A stretch of 64,000 bases of DNA. Origin: Helicobacter pylori Shi112. GTDB taxonomy: Bacteria; Campylobacterota; Campylobacteria; Campylobacterales; Helicobacteraceae. How positions within the stretch are numbered: the first letter of the stretch is position 1; each line of letters opens with the position of its first letter. The stretch is from NCBI RefSeq assembly GCF_000277405.1, contig NC_017741.1:1364001-1428000 (forward strand), read 5' to 3'. The translations under genes were made by a program, and so were the position numbers. Positions 31,060 to 41,236 of this stretch are shown here, piece by piece. The notes under the pieces are model-generated. The model searched no databases. It saw only the letters and a list, made by a program, of their open reading frames with translations, and was not told the DNA's origin.

Positions 31060-32110
31060 TAACTTTGTAGCGAGTTTGATATGGCGGAAAAAATATGGTG
31101 GCGGTAAGGGTAGTCGCTTTTTTGTGGATTTGCACGAATATATTTTAGTATATGCGAAAAATATTAATAATTTACAAGAATTTTACATAGAGAGAAACAA
31201 TAAACAAAAAGAAATTTTTACAGAAACAGATAAATATGAAGCTGAAAGAGGAAAATTCTATATACGACCGCTTAAATCCGGTTTAGCCGAAAGAAAAACA
31301 CTTATATATCCCATAACATGTCCTAATGGTAGCATAATTACTACACAATGGATTTGTGCAAAAGAAACTTTTGAAAAAATGAAATCAGAAGAGAGAATAG
31401 TTTTTAAGAAGTTAAAAAATGGTTCTTATAATGTGTATAAAAAGTTTTATGAAAAGGATAACAACAGTCAAGTCTTAACAGAAAGTATTATTTATGATTT
31501 AGCATATAACCAACAAGGCAAGGAAGAGCTAAAAAAGCTTTTTAATATAAACGAAGGTAGAGAAACTATTTTTAATAACCCCAAACCTGAAGCCCTACTC
31601 AAACGCATTATAGAAATCTCTACCCAAGAAAACGATCTCGTGTTAGACTTTTTTGCCGGGAGCGGGACGACTTGCGCGGTGGCGCACAAACTCAAGAGAA
31701 AGTATATCGGTATTGAAATGGGGGAGCATTTTGACAGCGTGATTTTGCCTCGCCTTAAAAAGGTTATAGGCGGTTTTAAAAGCGGTGCGGCTAAAGAATT
31801 TAATGGAGGTGGGGTGGTGAAAGTTTATGCATTGGAAAGCTATGAAGAGATTTTAAGAAAAATCAAGCATGAAGACAATGACAAACCCTTAGCTTATGAT
31901 GAACAATACAGCGATTTAGTGGAATGCAAAAACGAATCTTACACGCTCAATTTAAACGCGCTAGAAAAAATGGGCGTGGATATTAAAGAGACTTTGGAAA
32001 ATTTATGGGGGCTGAAAGTGGAGTTTTTTAATGAAAAGATGGTGAAATTTAAAGGGAATGATAAAGAAGTAGAGATTTTAAAAGCCTTAAAAGAAGCGCT
32101 CATTTGGTAA
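31043..32110 (+). CDS. mod: Type III DNA methyltransferase Mod, 3' part (target recognition and AdoMet motif)
   Basis: This 355-residue ORF is the out-of-frame remainder of mod. It begins with the variable target-recognition region (about GGDNFVASLIWRKKYGG to residue 170). This region has a lower-GC, more native-unlike composition than the flanks, as expected of swapped recognition domains. It then has NPKPEALLKRII and AdoMet motif DFFAGSGTTCAVAHKL. It ends with a conserved C-terminal region shared with the chimera at 45789-46799. It is followed after 9 bases by res. It has no good ribosome site of its own and is probably not made alone. Confidence 0.88.
   Translation: MGGGGDNFVASLIWRKKYGGGKGSRFFVDLHEYILVYAKNINNLQEFYIERNNKQKEIFTETDKYEAERGKFYIRPLKSGLAERKTLIYPITCPNGSIITTQWICAKETFEKMKSEERIVFKKLKNGSYNVYKKFYEKDNNSQVLTESIIYDLAYNQQGKEELKKLFNINEGRETIFNNPKPEALLKRIIEISTQENDLVLDFFAGSGTTCAVAHKLKRKYIGIEMGEHFDSVILPRLKKVIGGFKSGAAKEFNGGGVVKVYALESYEEILRKIKHEDNDKPLAYDEQYSDLVECKNESYTLNLNALEKMGVDIKETLENLWGLKVEFFNEKMVKFKGNDKEVEILKALKEALIW
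31045..31056 (+). repeat. G12 tract switching mod
   Basis: Twelve G residues inside mod. With G12 the frame stops at 31059; with G11 or G14 it reads NGGGGDNF and continues to 32110. Confidence 0.95.
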
Positions 32111-32119
32111 GGAGGCATA

Positions 32120-35029
32120 ATGGCAAAGAAAAAAGATCTAACAACCCATAATGAAATTTTTGTCGCGCAAAAACTCGCTGAAGATGAATTGAACACTAAC
32201 GAGATTAACGAGCCATTAGAAAGGCTAGACTTTAAAAGCTTTGATAGCAATAAGGAGCTTTTAAATTACCAACAGCAAGCTTTGATTAACGCTTTTAGAA
32301 TGCTTGTCGCTTATTTTAGAGATTTCAAAGAGAATAAAAAAGAATTTTACGCGTTTTATCAAGAGCATTATTCATTCGCTAATTGCGATTTCACTAACAA
32401 AAAACTCAATCATTTGTTAAAGAGCCATTTTAAGGTGGAAAATCAGCGCGTGAGTTTTGAAAATTTTATCAACCGCTTAGCCTTTTACATGGCCACAGGG
32501 AGCGGTAAAACGATTGTCATCATCAAACTTGTAGAGCTTTTAAGCGTGGCTATGGGAATGGGTTTAATCCCTAAGAAAAATATCATGTTTTTTAGCGCCA
32601 ATGAAAATTTGATCAAGCAATTTGAAAAAGAAATTGAAAAATACAACCGGGGTAAGGACTTTTCCAAGCAAATTGATTTCAAAAACCTTAAAGAGGTTAC
32701 CAATAAAGATTTCCATCGCGCTCCAAAAGATTTTTTTGAAAAAATCGCTCTTTTTTATTACCGCGCGGATTTGATGAATGATGAAGAAAGCAAGGAAAAC
32801 CTTTTAAATTATAAGGATTATTGGGATAATGGGGAAAATTATGTGATTTTAGATGAAGCGCATAAGGGGAACAAGTCTGAGAGCAAAAGACAGGCTATCT
32901 TTAGTCTGCTGTCTTTAAAAGGGTTTTTATTCAATTTCAGCGCCACTTTCACCGAAGAAAGCGATCTCATCACTTCGGTGTATAATTTGAGCGTGGGCGA
33001 GTGGGTGAAGCTTGGCTATGGTAAAGAGTCTGTTTTATTGAAGAAAAACAACTTAAACGCTTTTAAGGAATCAAAAGATTTAAACGATAGGGAAAAAGAA
33101 ATCGCTCTTTTAAAAGCGTTATTGCTTTTAGGCATGCAAAAACGCTATAAAACAGAAGGCTATTTTCATGACCCTTTAATGCTCGTGTTCACGCATTCTG
33201 TGAATGTGGAAAACAGCGATGCGGAAATCTTTTTTAAAACTTTAGCGCGCGTGATTGAAAATGACGATGAGAGCGATTTTTTAAAGGCTAAAGAAGATTT
33301 ATTAGAGGAAATAAAAGATCCGGAATTTCTTTTTAGCGGCAACAAAGATAAAGACTATAAGGTTAAGGTTTTTAAAGAGGGTTTAAAGAGCATGGATTTT
33401 AAAGGCTTAAAAGAAGAAGTTTTTTATGCTAATAGCGGGCATATTGAAGTGATTATTAACCCTAAAAACAACCAAGAAATCGCTTTCAAGCTCAACACAA
33501 GCGATAAAGTCTTTTGCTTGATTAAAATAGGCGATATTACAGAATGGATTTATGAAAAATTAAAGAGCGTGAAGGTGGTGAGCAAGAATTTAAGCTTTAA
33601 AGAAGAAAGCTATTTCAGCCAGATTGACAAGAGCAGTATCAATATCTTAGTGGGGTCTCGCACTTTTGAAACCGGGTGGGATAGCACAAGGCCTAGCGTG
33701 ATTTTATTTTTAAATATAGGGCTTGATGATGACGCTAAAAAGCTGGTGAAACAATCTTTTGGCAGAGGCGTAAGGATTGAAAGCGTCAAAAACCAACGCC
33801 AAAGGTTAGCGTATTTAGAAATAGATGAAGCCATTAAAAAAGCCTTGAAACCAAACGCCGCAATGCTAGAAACGCTTTTTGTGATACCCACTAACCATGC
33901 AAGCCTTGAAGCGATTTTAAAGATCCAAAAAGAGAGCGAAAAGAGGGGTGAGAGTAGAGGTTCTTGGCGTGAAATCAAATTAGAAAAAACGCCCATAAAA
34001 CACGCATTATTCGTGCCTTGCTACCGCAAAGAACCAACAAGCGTTCTTGAACTTCCTGAAAGCGCTTCGTTTAAAATGAGCGAAAAAAATTTTAAGGATT
34101 TAAAAGAGTATTTTAATTTGATGAGCGAAAAGCATTTCATTTTAAAGCATGAAATTTATGACCCCAAAGATTATGAGCAGTTAAAAAAAATGATACAAAA
34201 AGCGCATTTTAAAAAGGTATCAACTTGGCATTATAAAGATTTAGATTGCATGATTTCTGAAATTAAAGGCAAGCTATACCCTAATCAAAAAGTGCCTAAA
34301 GACGAGTTTAACACCCTAGATAATGAGAAAATCGTGCATTTTAAAAGGATTAAAGTTAAGGCAGATAAAGAAGAAGCGTTAATTAAAACCATCCAAGAAG
34401 TGAAAGAGCATGCGCCTTTAGATAAAGAAACTTTAAGAATAAAAATCGCACAAGGCGAGATCGATCCTTATGATGCAGAAAAACACAAACAAGACAAAAC
34501 ATTTGAAGTTGATGACGCCGAGCTGTTAAAACTCAAAGAGCATTACTACACCCCTTTAATTAAAGCCAAAAACTGCGATTGGCTTAAGCATGTGGTTAAA
34601 GTAGAAAGTGAGATTGATTTTTTAAAAGAGTTGCAAGAAACTGAAACTATAAAAACGCTGCAAGAAAACTATGATTTTTGGGCGTTCAGCAAGATTGATG
34701 AGCATTTAGACAATTTGTTTATCCCTTATACCAACAATGTTACAGAAAGGCGCTTTTTCCCTGATTTTATCTTTTGGCTGCAAAAGGGCGATACGCAGAT
34801 CGTTTGTTTCATTGACCCTAAAGGGATCACATACGCTGATTACGAACATAAGGCAGATGCGTATAAACTCTTTAAAGATAAGATCTTTAACCCTAAAAAC
34901 GATCCCCATTTCAAGATCAAAGTGGTTTTAAAATTTTATGGAAATAAGGATAAAGTGGCGGATGGTTATAGAGATTATTGGATTAAAAAAGGGAAGTTAA
35001 ACGATTTTTTTCTAACCTTAAAGGATTAA
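32120..35029 (+). CDS. res: Type III restriction enzyme Res subunit
   Basis: The 969-residue superfamily 2 helicase-nuclease is the cutting and translocating subunit of the type III system with Mod upstream (GGAGG before the ATG). Walker A is MATGSGKT (near 122-129), the DEAH box LDEAHKG is near 243, motif III is FSATF near 273 and motif VI is QSFGRGVRIES near 548. The C-terminal nuclease has FPDFIFW and then FIDPKG near 875-900, a PD-(D/E)XK arrangement. It is intact, so restriction depends on the phase state of mod. Confidence 0.93.
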   Translation: MAKKKDLTTHNEIFVAQKLAEDELNTNEINEPLERLDFKSFDSNKELLNYQQQALINAFRMLVAYFRDFKENKKEFYAFYQEHYSFANCDFTNKKLNHLLKSHFKVENQRVSFENFINRLAFYMATGSGKTIVIIKLVELLSVAMGMGLIPKKNIMFFSANENLIKQFEKEIEKYNRGKDFSKQIDFKNLKEVTNKDFHRAPKDFFEKIALFYYRADLMNDEESKENLLNYKDYWDNGENYVILDEAHKGNKSESKRQAIFSLLSLKGFLFNFSATFTEESDLITSVYNLSVGEWVKLGYGKESVLLKKNNLNAFKESKDLNDREKEIALLKALLLLGMQKRYKTEGYFHDPLMLVFTHSVNVENSDAEIFFKTLARVIENDDESDFLKAKEDLLEEIKDPEFLFSGNKDKDYKVKVFKEGLKSMDFKGLKEEVFYANSGHIEVIINPKNNQEIAFKLNTSDKVFCLIKIGDITEWIYEKLKSVKVVSKNLSFKEESYFSQIDKSSINILVGSRTFETGWDSTRPSVILFLNIGLDDDAKKLVKQSFGRGVRIESVKNQRQRLAYLEIDEAIKKALKPNAAMLETLFVIPTNHASLEAILKIQKESEKRGESRGSWREIKLEKTPIKHALFVPCYRKEPTSVLELPESASFKMSEKNFKDLKEYFNLMSEKHFILKHEIYDPKDYEQLKKMIQKAHFKKVSTWHYKDLDCMISEIKGKLYPNQKVPKDEFNTLDNEKIVHFKRIKVKADKEEALIKTIQEVKEHAPLDKETLRIKIAQGEIDPYDAEKHKQDKTFEVDDAELLKLKEHYYTPLIKAKNCDWLKHVVKVESEIDFLKELQETETIKTLQENYDFWAFSKIDEHLDNLFIPYTNNVTERRFFPDFIFWLQKGDTQIVCFIDPKGITYADYEHKADAYKLFKDKIFNPKNDPHFKIKVVLKFYGNKDKVADGYRDYWIKKGKLNDFFLTLKD

Positions 35030-35078
35030 TTTATTGAAAGGGGTTAAAGATCCGCTTAAATCAGCCTTGAATGTAACG

Positions 35079-35825
35079 CTAGTTTTTCACATCGCTTAAA
35101 AACACATGCCTTAAAAGTTTAGCGTCGCTTAAAAAAGCGTTTTTCAACACTGCACTTTTATAAGTGTAATGATCTTCAATGCTTGAAACTTCGCCCACAA
35201 ACACCCCCGCTCCAAAAATCCCATCTAGCCCGCTCGTTAGCACTTGATCGCCTATGTTAATTTCAGCGTTAGGGACAATAAAATCCACGACTAATTCTTG
35301 CTTGAAATTAGATCCTATAAAGCCTAACACTTGATTTTTGCCTACCATCACGCTATAAGCGCAACGCTTGTGAGCGTTCAAAAACCCATTCAAGCGCCCT
35401 TTTTCTAGCACGGCAATGCCTATGGCTTGATTGTGAGAAACAAGGCCATAAATCTTATTTTCTTCTAAATCCATGATAGGGTTGAGAGAGACGCTGCGCG
35501 TGTCTTCTAAACTGGTGAATGAAGTCATAAAAGTGGGGGAATAGATCATTTTTGGCTTTTCTAAAGGATAAACGCTATTCAAACGCTCTTTCAAATCGGC
35601 GTTTTCTAGTTTTAAAGCTTCTAAAATCAAGCGTTCTTTTTGAAACTCCTTAATGTTTTTGGCTTGAAAAAAATACGCTTGAATGTTGTCCAATAGGCTG
35701 TTTTTAGCACCCATCAAGGCATTTTTAATCCTGTCGCTGATATAAGAAGAACTGGCCTTAAAATCTAAAAAATAAAAAATAAGAAAAATCCCTAAAAGCC
35801 AAAGGAATTTAAAATAAAAACGCAT
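35079..35825 (-). CDS. mreC: Cell-shape protein MreC
   Basis: MreC is a periplasmic scaffold of the elongation complex. The 248-residue protein has an N-terminal membrane helix (about 5-22), a coiled coil (FQKERLILEALKLENADLKERL, in parts) and the beta-rich MreC domain with NQVLGFIGSNF and GDQVLTSGLDGIFGAGVFVGEV. It lies 3 bases after mreB, so they form an operon. It converges on res. Confidence 0.93.
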   Translation of the reverse strand: MRFYFKFLWLLGIFLIFYFLDFKASSSYISDRIKNALMGAKNSLLDNIQAYFFQAKNIKEFQKERLILEALKLENADLKERLNSVYPLEKPKMIYSPTFMTSFTSLEDTRSVSLNPIMDLEENKIYGLVSHNQAIGIAVLEKGRLNGFLNAHKRCAYSVMVGKNQVLGFIGSNFKQELVVDFIVPNAEINIGDQVLTSGLDGIFGAGVFVGEVSSIEDHYTYKSAVLKNAFLSDAKLLRHVFLSDVKN

Positions 35826-35828
35826 GCA

Positions 35829-36872
35829 TTATTCACTAAAACCCACACGGCTGAGTAAATCCAAATCTTGTATGGCTTCTCCTGTGCCTTTGGCTACGGC
35901 CAATAAAGGCTCATCGCCCACATACACAGGGAGTTTAACCATATCGCTTAAATACTTGTCTAATCCCTTAATCAAAGCCCCACCGCCGGTAAGCACCACG
36001 CCGTTTTGCACAATGTCTTTAGCCAAATCCGGCTTCACTTCTTCAAGCACGCTCCTTAAAGCGCTAGAGATTTCTCTCACTTGATCTTTAATGGCTTCAA
36101 ACACATCATCAGAGCTCAATTCAATCGTGTGTAACAACCCGCTCACTTGATCCCTCCCTGACACTTCCATCGTAAGAGGCGGATCCAATTTGATCGCGCA
36201 ACCGATTTCAATCTTAATCTCTTCGCCGGTGCGCTCCCCTATCAACAGATTGAATTTCTTGCGGATATATTCCACGATGCTTTGATCCAATTTATCCCCA
36301 GCCACTCTAATGCTTTTAGAAATGACTAGCCCCCCTAGGCTGATCACGCCAATTTCAGTCGTGCCGCCGCCAATATCCACGATCAAACTCCCTTGAGGCT
36401 CTTTCACCGGTAAGCCTGCTCCAATCGCGGCTGCCATAGGTTCTTCAATCAAAAAGACTTCTCTAGCCCCCGCGCTTAAAGCGCTCTCTTTAACCGCATT
36501 CCTTTCCACGCTTGTCAATCCATAAGGCACGCACACCATGATGCGTGGGCGAATCCATGTCTTTCGTTTGTGCGCTTTTTCAATAAAGTAGCGAATCATT
36601 TTAGCGGTAATGTCATAATCGGCAATCACGCCATCTTTCATGGGGCGAATCGCTCTGATGCTGTTAGGGGTTTTGCCTAGCATTTCTTTAGCCTCACTCC
36701 CCACTGCCAAAATATCATAAGCTTTAGAATCAAACAACCCCATGCGCACCGCTACAATAGAAGGCTCATTGATAATAATGCCCTGCCCTTTGACTAACAC
36801 AATCGTGTTAGCCGTGCCTAAATCTATGGCAATATCATGCGAAAACAAACCGATTAATTTGCTAAAAATCAT
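35829..36872 (-). CDS. mreB: Rod-shape actin homologue MreB
   Basis: Bacterial actin that organises cell-wall growth. The 347-residue protein has the ATP-binding motifs IAIDLGTANT near residue 14, LIVDIGGGTTEIGVISLGG near 162 and LTGGGALIKGLDKYL near 293. Length and motifs are normal. It lies 42 bases after clpX and directly upstream of mreC. In H. pylori it is reported as non-essential for shape but tied to growth and urease maturation. Confidence 0.97.
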   Translation of the reverse strand: MIFSKLIGLFSHDIAIDLGTANTIVLVKGQGIIINEPSIVAVRMGLFDSKAYDILAVGSEAKEMLGKTPNSIRAIRPMKDGVIADYDITAKMIRYFIEKAHKRKTWIRPRIMVCVPYGLTSVERNAVKESALSAGAREVFLIEEPMAAAIGAGLPVKEPQGSLIVDIGGGTTEIGVISLGGLVISKSIRVAGDKLDQSIVEYIRKKFNLLIGERTGEEIKIEIGCAIKLDPPLTMEVSGRDQVSGLLHTIELSSDDVFEAIKDQVREISSALRSVLEEVKPDLAKDIVQNGVVLTGGGALIKGLDKYLSDMVKLPVYVGDEPLLAVAKGTGEAIQDLDLLSRVGFSE

Positions 36873-36914
36873 GCCCTTTCTAATCCTTTATCATTAAATT
36901 TATAAGCGTATTTT

Positions 36915-38261
36915 TTAAGGAAGCATTTTAGAATGCGTTTTAGCAATGATCAAAGGTTCAGCTTGTTTTAAAACACAATCTTTGGTGATACGCACTTCCG
37001 ATCCTTTAAGCTTGGGCAAATCAAACATAATATCCAAACAAAAATCTTCAATGATTGCCCTTAGGCCCCTAGCCCCGGTTTTTCGCTCTAAAGCGAGTCT
37101 AGCGATTTCTTTAATCGCTTCTTCTTCAAAAATCAAATCCACCTCATCCATTTTGAAAAGTTGCTGGTATTGCTTGATTAGGGCGTTTTTAGGCTTTTGT
37201 AAAATATCCACCATCGCTTCTAAACTGATGCTATCTAGCGTGCTTAAAACCGGCAAACGACCAATCAGCTCAGGGATAAGTCCGTAAGTAACTAGGTCAT
37301 GGGTTTGAACTAAATGCAAGATCGCTTCTTGCTCTTTCTTGCTCATCTTTTCTTGAGTGAAACCCAACACATTTTGCGTGGTGCGTTTTTTAATGATTTC
37401 GGCTAACCCGTCAAACGCTCCGGCGCAAATGAATAAAATATCGCTCGTGTCAATTTGAATGAAATTGCCCTCAGGATGCTTTCTGCCGCCTTTGGGGGGG
37501 ATATTCACTAAAGAGCCTTCAACGATTTTCAATAACGCTTGCTGAACGCCCTCTCCAGAAACATCTCTAGTGATAGAGCGGTTTTCTGACAAACGGCTGA
37601 TTTTATCAATCTCATCAATAAACACAATGCCCTTTTGAGCTTTTTGAACATTCCAATCGCTCGCTTGCAACAATCTTGTAAGGATATTTTCCACATCTTC
37701 GCCCACATAACCCGCTTCAGTTAGGCTAGTCGCATCGCTAATGGCGATAGGAATATCCAAATGCTTGGCTAGAGTTTGCGCCATTAAAGTTTTGCCCGAT
37801 CCTGTAGGGCCGATTAGTAAAATATTAGACTTGCTCAACTCCACTTCTTCTAAATGCTCTAACTCTAAATCGCTATCTTGGCTGTCTTGTTTTTTGAGTT
37901 TTTCTTTAAAGGATAAGCGTTTGTAATGGTTATACACGGCTACGGAAAAAACCTTTTTGGCCTGTTCTTGCCCTATCACATAATTATCTAAAACCGCCTT
38001 AAGCTCTTTAGGGGCTGGAATGTGAGAGAGCAAAAACTCTTCTTCATGAACGCTTGATTCCATTCTCCTCAATCGCTCTCTTTTGAGCGCTAATAAAGAA
38101 TCCACTCTGTCGTATTTGTGCAATTCCCCATGCATCACATCTATACAATATTCGCACACGCACACATCTTTATTCAGGTTGCTCGCAAAAATAATGCGGC
38201 GTTTTTTGGGATCTCTTGATTCTGGTTTTTTGCAAAAACTGCAATAAAGCGTTTCGTTCAT
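36915..38261 (-). CDS. clpX: ATP-dependent Clp protease ATP-binding subunit ClpX
   Basis: ClpX unfolds substrates for ClpP. The 448-residue protein has the N-terminal zinc-binding domain (CSFCKK and CVCEYC). The AAA+ motor has Walker [19 protein letters not shown], Walker [12 protein letters not shown] and sensor 2 [10 protein letters not shown]. The ClpP-binding loop motif IGF/LGF appears as VLGFTQEK. It begins one base after the lpxA stop, inside the fabZ-lpxA-clpX-mreB-mreC operon. Confidence 0.96.
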   Translation of the reverse strand: MNETLYCSFCKKPESRDPKKRRIIFASNLNKDVCVCEYCIDVMHGELHKYDRVDSLLALKRERLRRMESSVHEEEFLLSHIPAPKELKAVLDNYVIGQEQAKKVFSVAVYNHYKRLSFKEKLKKQDSQDSDLELEHLEEVELSKSNILLIGPTGSGKTLMAQTLAKHLDIPIAISDATSLTEAGYVGEDVENILTRLLQASDWNVQKAQKGIVFIDEIDKISRLSENRSITRDVSGEGVQQALLKIVEGSLVNIPPKGGRKHPEGNFIQIDTSDILFICAGAFDGLAEIIKKRTTQNVLGFTQEKMSKKEQEAILHLVQTHDLVTYGLIPELIGRLPVLSTLDSISLEAMVDILQKPKNALIKQYQQLFKMDEVDLIFEEEAIKEIARLALERKTGARGLRAIIEDFCLDIMFDLPKLKGSEVRITKDCVLKQAEPLIIAKTHSKMLP

Positions 38262-38262
38262 G

Positions 38263-39075
38263 TTATTCCTCTTGTTTTTCTTCGCTAGAATATTCGCTTG
38301 ACTTATACGCCACGCCCCTAGAACTCTCTAGAATAAAAGAGCAAATCTCTTTCACAAAAGGGTTATTGGCATGCTCTTCTAACTCTAATTTAGCGCTCTC
38401 TCGCAAGGAGGGGACGGGGCGGAACAACCTCTTATAAAGCGCATGGATGAAATCAATATCCTTACTCTCTAGTAATTGGCGCATCCTGTGGCGGTTTAAC
38501 CCCCTAATAAAAGCGCGATTGCCCTCTACAGTGCAATAAGGCGGCACATCTTTGCCTAAAGCGCTCTTACCGGCTATCATGCACCCTTTAGCGATACGCA
38601 CAAACTGATGGATCGCTGTAAGACCGCCAATATTGACATAATCGCCTATTTCAATATGCCCTGCTAAAGTTACGCCATTAGCAAAAATACAATGACTACC
38701 AATCACGCAATCATGAGCGACATGCACATAAGCCATGAGCAGGTTTTTATCCCCGATAATGGTTTTTTTAATCCCCCCTTCAGTGCCGGGATTTATCATG
38801 CAAAATTCCCGAATAAGGTTGTCTTCTCCAATAATCAGTTCGCTGTATTCGCCCTTATATTTTAAATCTTGAGGCTGTGTGCCCAGCACGGCAAAAGGAA
38901 AAATTTCGGTGTTTTTCCCAATGAAAGTATGCCCTTGTAAGGTTACATTGTTATGGAGTTTCACGCCATCATTGAGCTTGATATGATCCCCAATAACGCA
39001 AAATTCCCCAATCTCTACGCCCTTGCCAATCTCTGCTTTAGGAGAAATAATGGCTGTTTTTGCAATTTTACTCAT
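38263..39075 (-). CDS. lpxA: UDP-N-acetylglucosamine acyltransferase
   Basis: LpxA performs the first step of lipid A synthesis. The 270-residue protein is built of hexapeptide repeats (left-handed beta-helix) in its first two thirds. The catalytic His is in [12 protein letters not shown] near residue 118 and the C-terminal part is helical. It lies 2 bases after fabZ, the common pairing of fatty-acid and lipid A genes. Confidence 0.96.
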   Translation of the reverse strand: MSKIAKTAIISPKAEIGKGVEIGEFCVIGDHIKLNDGVKLHNNVTLQGHTFIGKNTEIFPFAVLGTQPQDLKYKGEYSELIIGEDNLIREFCMINPGTEGGIKKTIIGDKNLLMAYVHVAHDCVIGSHCIFANGVTLAGHIEIGDYVNIGGLTAIHQFVRIAKGCMIAGKSALGKDVPPYCTVEGNRAFIRGLNRHRMRQLLESKDIDFIHALYKRLFRPVPSLRESAKLELEEHANNPFVKEICSFILESSRGVAYKSSEYSSEEKQEE

Positions 39076-39077
39076 TT

Positions 39078-39557
39078 TTAATCTCTCTCTGCGATCATGG
39101 CTTTTAATTCGGCTTCAGCGACCACTTTGCCATCCACTTGAGCCGTGCCGCCCACTTGCCAGATCATGCCTTTATGCTTTAAAACTTCTAAATGGTATTC
39201 CAATCTGTCGCCTGGGGTTACAGGAATGCGGAATTTAACCTTGTCAATCGTCATGAAATACACGATTTTTGTTTTGGCTATTTCAGGGTCAAACCCCCAC
39301 AAGCTAGTGAAGGCTAAAAACCCTCCCGTTTGCGCCATGCCCTCTACGATCAAAACGCCCGGGAAAATGGGCTTATCAGGGAAATGCCCGTTAAACACAT
39401 CTTCATTAAAAGTAATATTCTTATAAGCGACAATTTTTTTATTGGCTTCTAGTTCCACTACTCTGTCTATCAATAGCATGGGATAGCGGTGAGGTAAAAT
39501 CTGTAAGATATGCTCTATAAAAAATTGAGATTGTAAGTTTTGATGATTTTGTTCCAT
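39078..39557 (-). CDS. fabZ: 3-hydroxyacyl-ACP dehydratase FabZ
   Basis: FabZ dehydrates 3-hydroxyacyl-ACP in fatty-acid elongation. The 159-residue hot-dog-fold protein has HRYPMLLIDRV at the N-terminus and the active-site segment FNGHFPDKPIFPGVL with the catalytic His, followed by the Glu in IVEGMAQ. A strong AAGGAG lies before the ATG and a TATAAT box about 70 bases upstream, so it heads the operon to mreC. Confidence 0.97.
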   Translation of the reverse strand: MEQNHQNLQSQFFIEHILQILPHRYPMLLIDRVVELEANKKIVAYKNITFNEDVFNGHFPDKPIFPGVLIVEGMAQTGGFLAFTSLWGFDPEIAKTKIVYFMTIDKVKFRIPVTPGDRLEYHLEVLKHKGMIWQVGGTAQVDGKVVAEAELKAMIAERD

Positions 39558-39630
39558 AAAAATAAACTCCTTGTTTTGGATTCAACTAAAGCGCTATTTT
39601 TAGCGTTGGTTATTCTAAAAAATAACCGCT

Positions 39631-39636
39631 ATTATA
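39631..39636 (-). promoter_or_regulatory. -10 box of the fabZ-lpxA-clpX-mreBC operon
   Basis: A perfect TATAAT on the minus strand (GGTATAATAGC) lies about 75 bases before the fabZ ATG, in the gap after fliW2. Confidence 0.7.
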
Positions 39637-39739
39637 CCATAAGAAAACCGCTCGCTTGCATTTGCAAAAACACCGATGCATTGCACCATAAGCTTAAAGA
39701 AACGCTTTATTCAGACACCACTCATGCACCGCTCATGCA

Positions 39740-40141
39740 TCATTCATGCGTGTGGCTTAGAATATTTTCTCTTAAATGATAGTGTGGGTATTTGTTAGAA
39801 TCCAAAACCACTTGCCCCATGAGCTGTTTGTCAAAATTGAAAATTAAAGGGGCTAAATAATTCACGGTGGAAAGCTCAATGGGGGTTTGAACGACCATGA
39901 TATTAGCGATCAGAACGCTCTTTGCTCCCTCTAATTCTAAAAGGATTTTTAAGGGGGTAGGCACTTCAAAATCGTATTTTCTTAAAGCAAAGGGATTAAC
40001 CAGCGTGAAAGACACCACGGAATTATCTTCTGCACTATTCAAACGCAAAAAGACTTCATCAATCTTTTGCAAACGCATTTTATGAATGGTTTCAAACCCC
40101 AATATAGGCACTTTCACATCAAAAATCATAGGCGATTGCAT
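39740..40141 (-). CDS. fliW2: FliW-family flagellar assembly factor (second copy, FliW2)
   Basis: The 133-residue small beta-barrel protein has the FliW patterns [19 protein letters not shown] and [17 protein letters not shown]. FliW proteins bind flagellin or CsrA and set the level of flagellin. H. pylori has two; this position matches the second copy, whose role is less clear. It lies alone between fabZ and the small ORF. Three near-copies of CTCATGCA with 11-base spacing lie at and beyond its 3' end (39721-39750). Confidence 0.85.
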   Translation of the reverse strand: MQSPMIFDVKVPILGFETIHKMRLQKIDEVFLRLNSAEDNSVVSFTLVNPFALRKYDFEVPTPLKILLELEGAKSVLIANIMVVQTPIELSTVNYLAPLIFNFDKQLMGQVVLDSNKYPHYHLRENILSHTHE

Positions 40142-40276
40142 TCCCTTTAAAAAAGCACAAAATCTTCTCCTTAAAGAATAAAGACCGCCTTAAAACCAGC
40201 GCTCAATGATTTCTAAATTAAAAACTCTGTATTATATCAAACAATTTTGGTAAAATCAATTTTTGCTAGTTTTGGG

Positions 40277-40282
40277 TATAAT
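40277..40282 (+). promoter_or_regulatory. -10 box upstream of the small ORF and bamD
   Basis: A perfect TATAAT in GGGTATAATCCC lies 63 bases before the small ORF and about 250 bases before bamD. Confidence 0.7.
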
Positions 40283-40344
40283 CCCAATAATTTAACCATG
40301 ATGGAAGTTTAACTGAATAATTATAAAATAATAAGGAGCAAGAA

Positions 40345-40515
40345 ATGGGCAAAATAAAACCACAAATCAAGAAAAACAATCCTAGCAAATCTCATCCTAG
40401 CACCGGGTGGAATATTTTTGGTGCGGTGTGCTTGATTGGAGAAATAGTTTTTACATTATTCGGTGAGAAAATAAGAAAGATAAGAAAAATAACCATGAGT
40501 TATTCAAAAATCTAA
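40345..40515 (+). CDS. Small protein of 56 residues upstream of bamD
   Basis: ATG at 40345 is preceded by a strong AAGGAG at 40333-40338 with ideal spacing and by the TATAAT at 40277. The product is very basic, with a short hydrophobic stretch (TGWNIFGAVCLIGEIVFTLF) between Lys/Arg-rich ends (MGKIKPQIKKNN and EKIRKIRKI). This is the shape of a small membrane peptide or a small toxin-like protein. I recognise no family. It ends 18 bases before bamD, so the two are probably on one transcript. Confidence 0.65.
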   Translation: MGKIKPQIKKNNPSKSHPSTGWNIFGAVCLIGEIVFTLFGEKIRKIRKITMSYSKI

Positions 40516-40533
40516 TTTTATAAGACAGGTGGC

Positions 40534-41196
40534 ATGCGTTTAAAACATTTTAAAACTTTCCTTTTTATCACAATGGCGATTATTGTTATAGGCACCGGTT
40601 GTGCGAACAAAAAGAAAAAAAAAGATGAATACAACAAACCGGCGATCTTTTGGTATCAAGGGATTTTGAGAGAAATCCTTTTTGCTAATTTAGAAACAGC
40701 GGACAATTACTATTCTTCTTTACAAAGCGAACACATCAATTCCCCCCTTGTCCCAGAAGCCATGTTAGCTTTAGGGCAAGCGCACATGAAAAAGAAAGAG
40801 TATGTTTTGGCGTCTTTTTACTTTGATGAATACATCAAGCGCTTTGGGACGAAAGACAATGTGGATTATTTGACCTTTTTGAAATTGCAATCGCATTATT
40901 ACGCTTTTAAAAACCATTCTAAAGACCAGGAATTTATCTCTAATTCTATTGTGAGTTTGGGCGAATTTATAGAAAAATACCCTAACAGCCGTTACCGCCC
41001 CTATGTAGAATACATGCAAATCAAATTCATTTTAGGGCAAAACGAACTCAATCGCGCGATCGCAAATGTCTATAAAAAACGCCACAAGCCTGAGGGCGTG
41101 AAACGCTATTTAGAGAGAATAGATGAGACTTTAGAAAAAGAGACTAAACCCAAACCATCGCACATGCCTTGGTATGTGTTAATCTTTGATTGGTAG
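40534..41196 (+). CDS. bamD: Outer-membrane assembly lipoprotein BamD (ComL)
   Basis: BamD is a lipoprotein of the BAM complex that inserts outer-membrane proteins; the older name ComL reflects a link to transformation. The 220-residue protein has a lipoprotein signal with lipobox IGTGC (Cys23), then a Lys-rich linker and tetratricopeptide-like repeats (EAMLALGQAHMKKKEYVLAS, then GEFIEKYPNSRYRPYVEYM). Its length is normal for the family. It is followed after 40 bases by lon. Confidence 0.92.
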   Translation: MRLKHFKTFLFITMAIIVIGTGCANKKKKKDEYNKPAIFWYQGILREILFANLETADNYYSSLQSEHINSPLVPEAMLALGQAHMKKKEYVLASFYFDEYIKRFGTKDNVDYLTFLKLQSHYYAFKNHSKDQEFISNSIVSLGEFIEKYPNSRYRPYVEYMQIKFILGQNELNRAIANVYKKRHKPEGVKRYLERIDETLEKETKPKPSHMPWYVLIFDW

Positions 41197-41236
41197 GATA
41201 TTTCAAACCATGCAAATTATAACAGAGAGATGAAAA

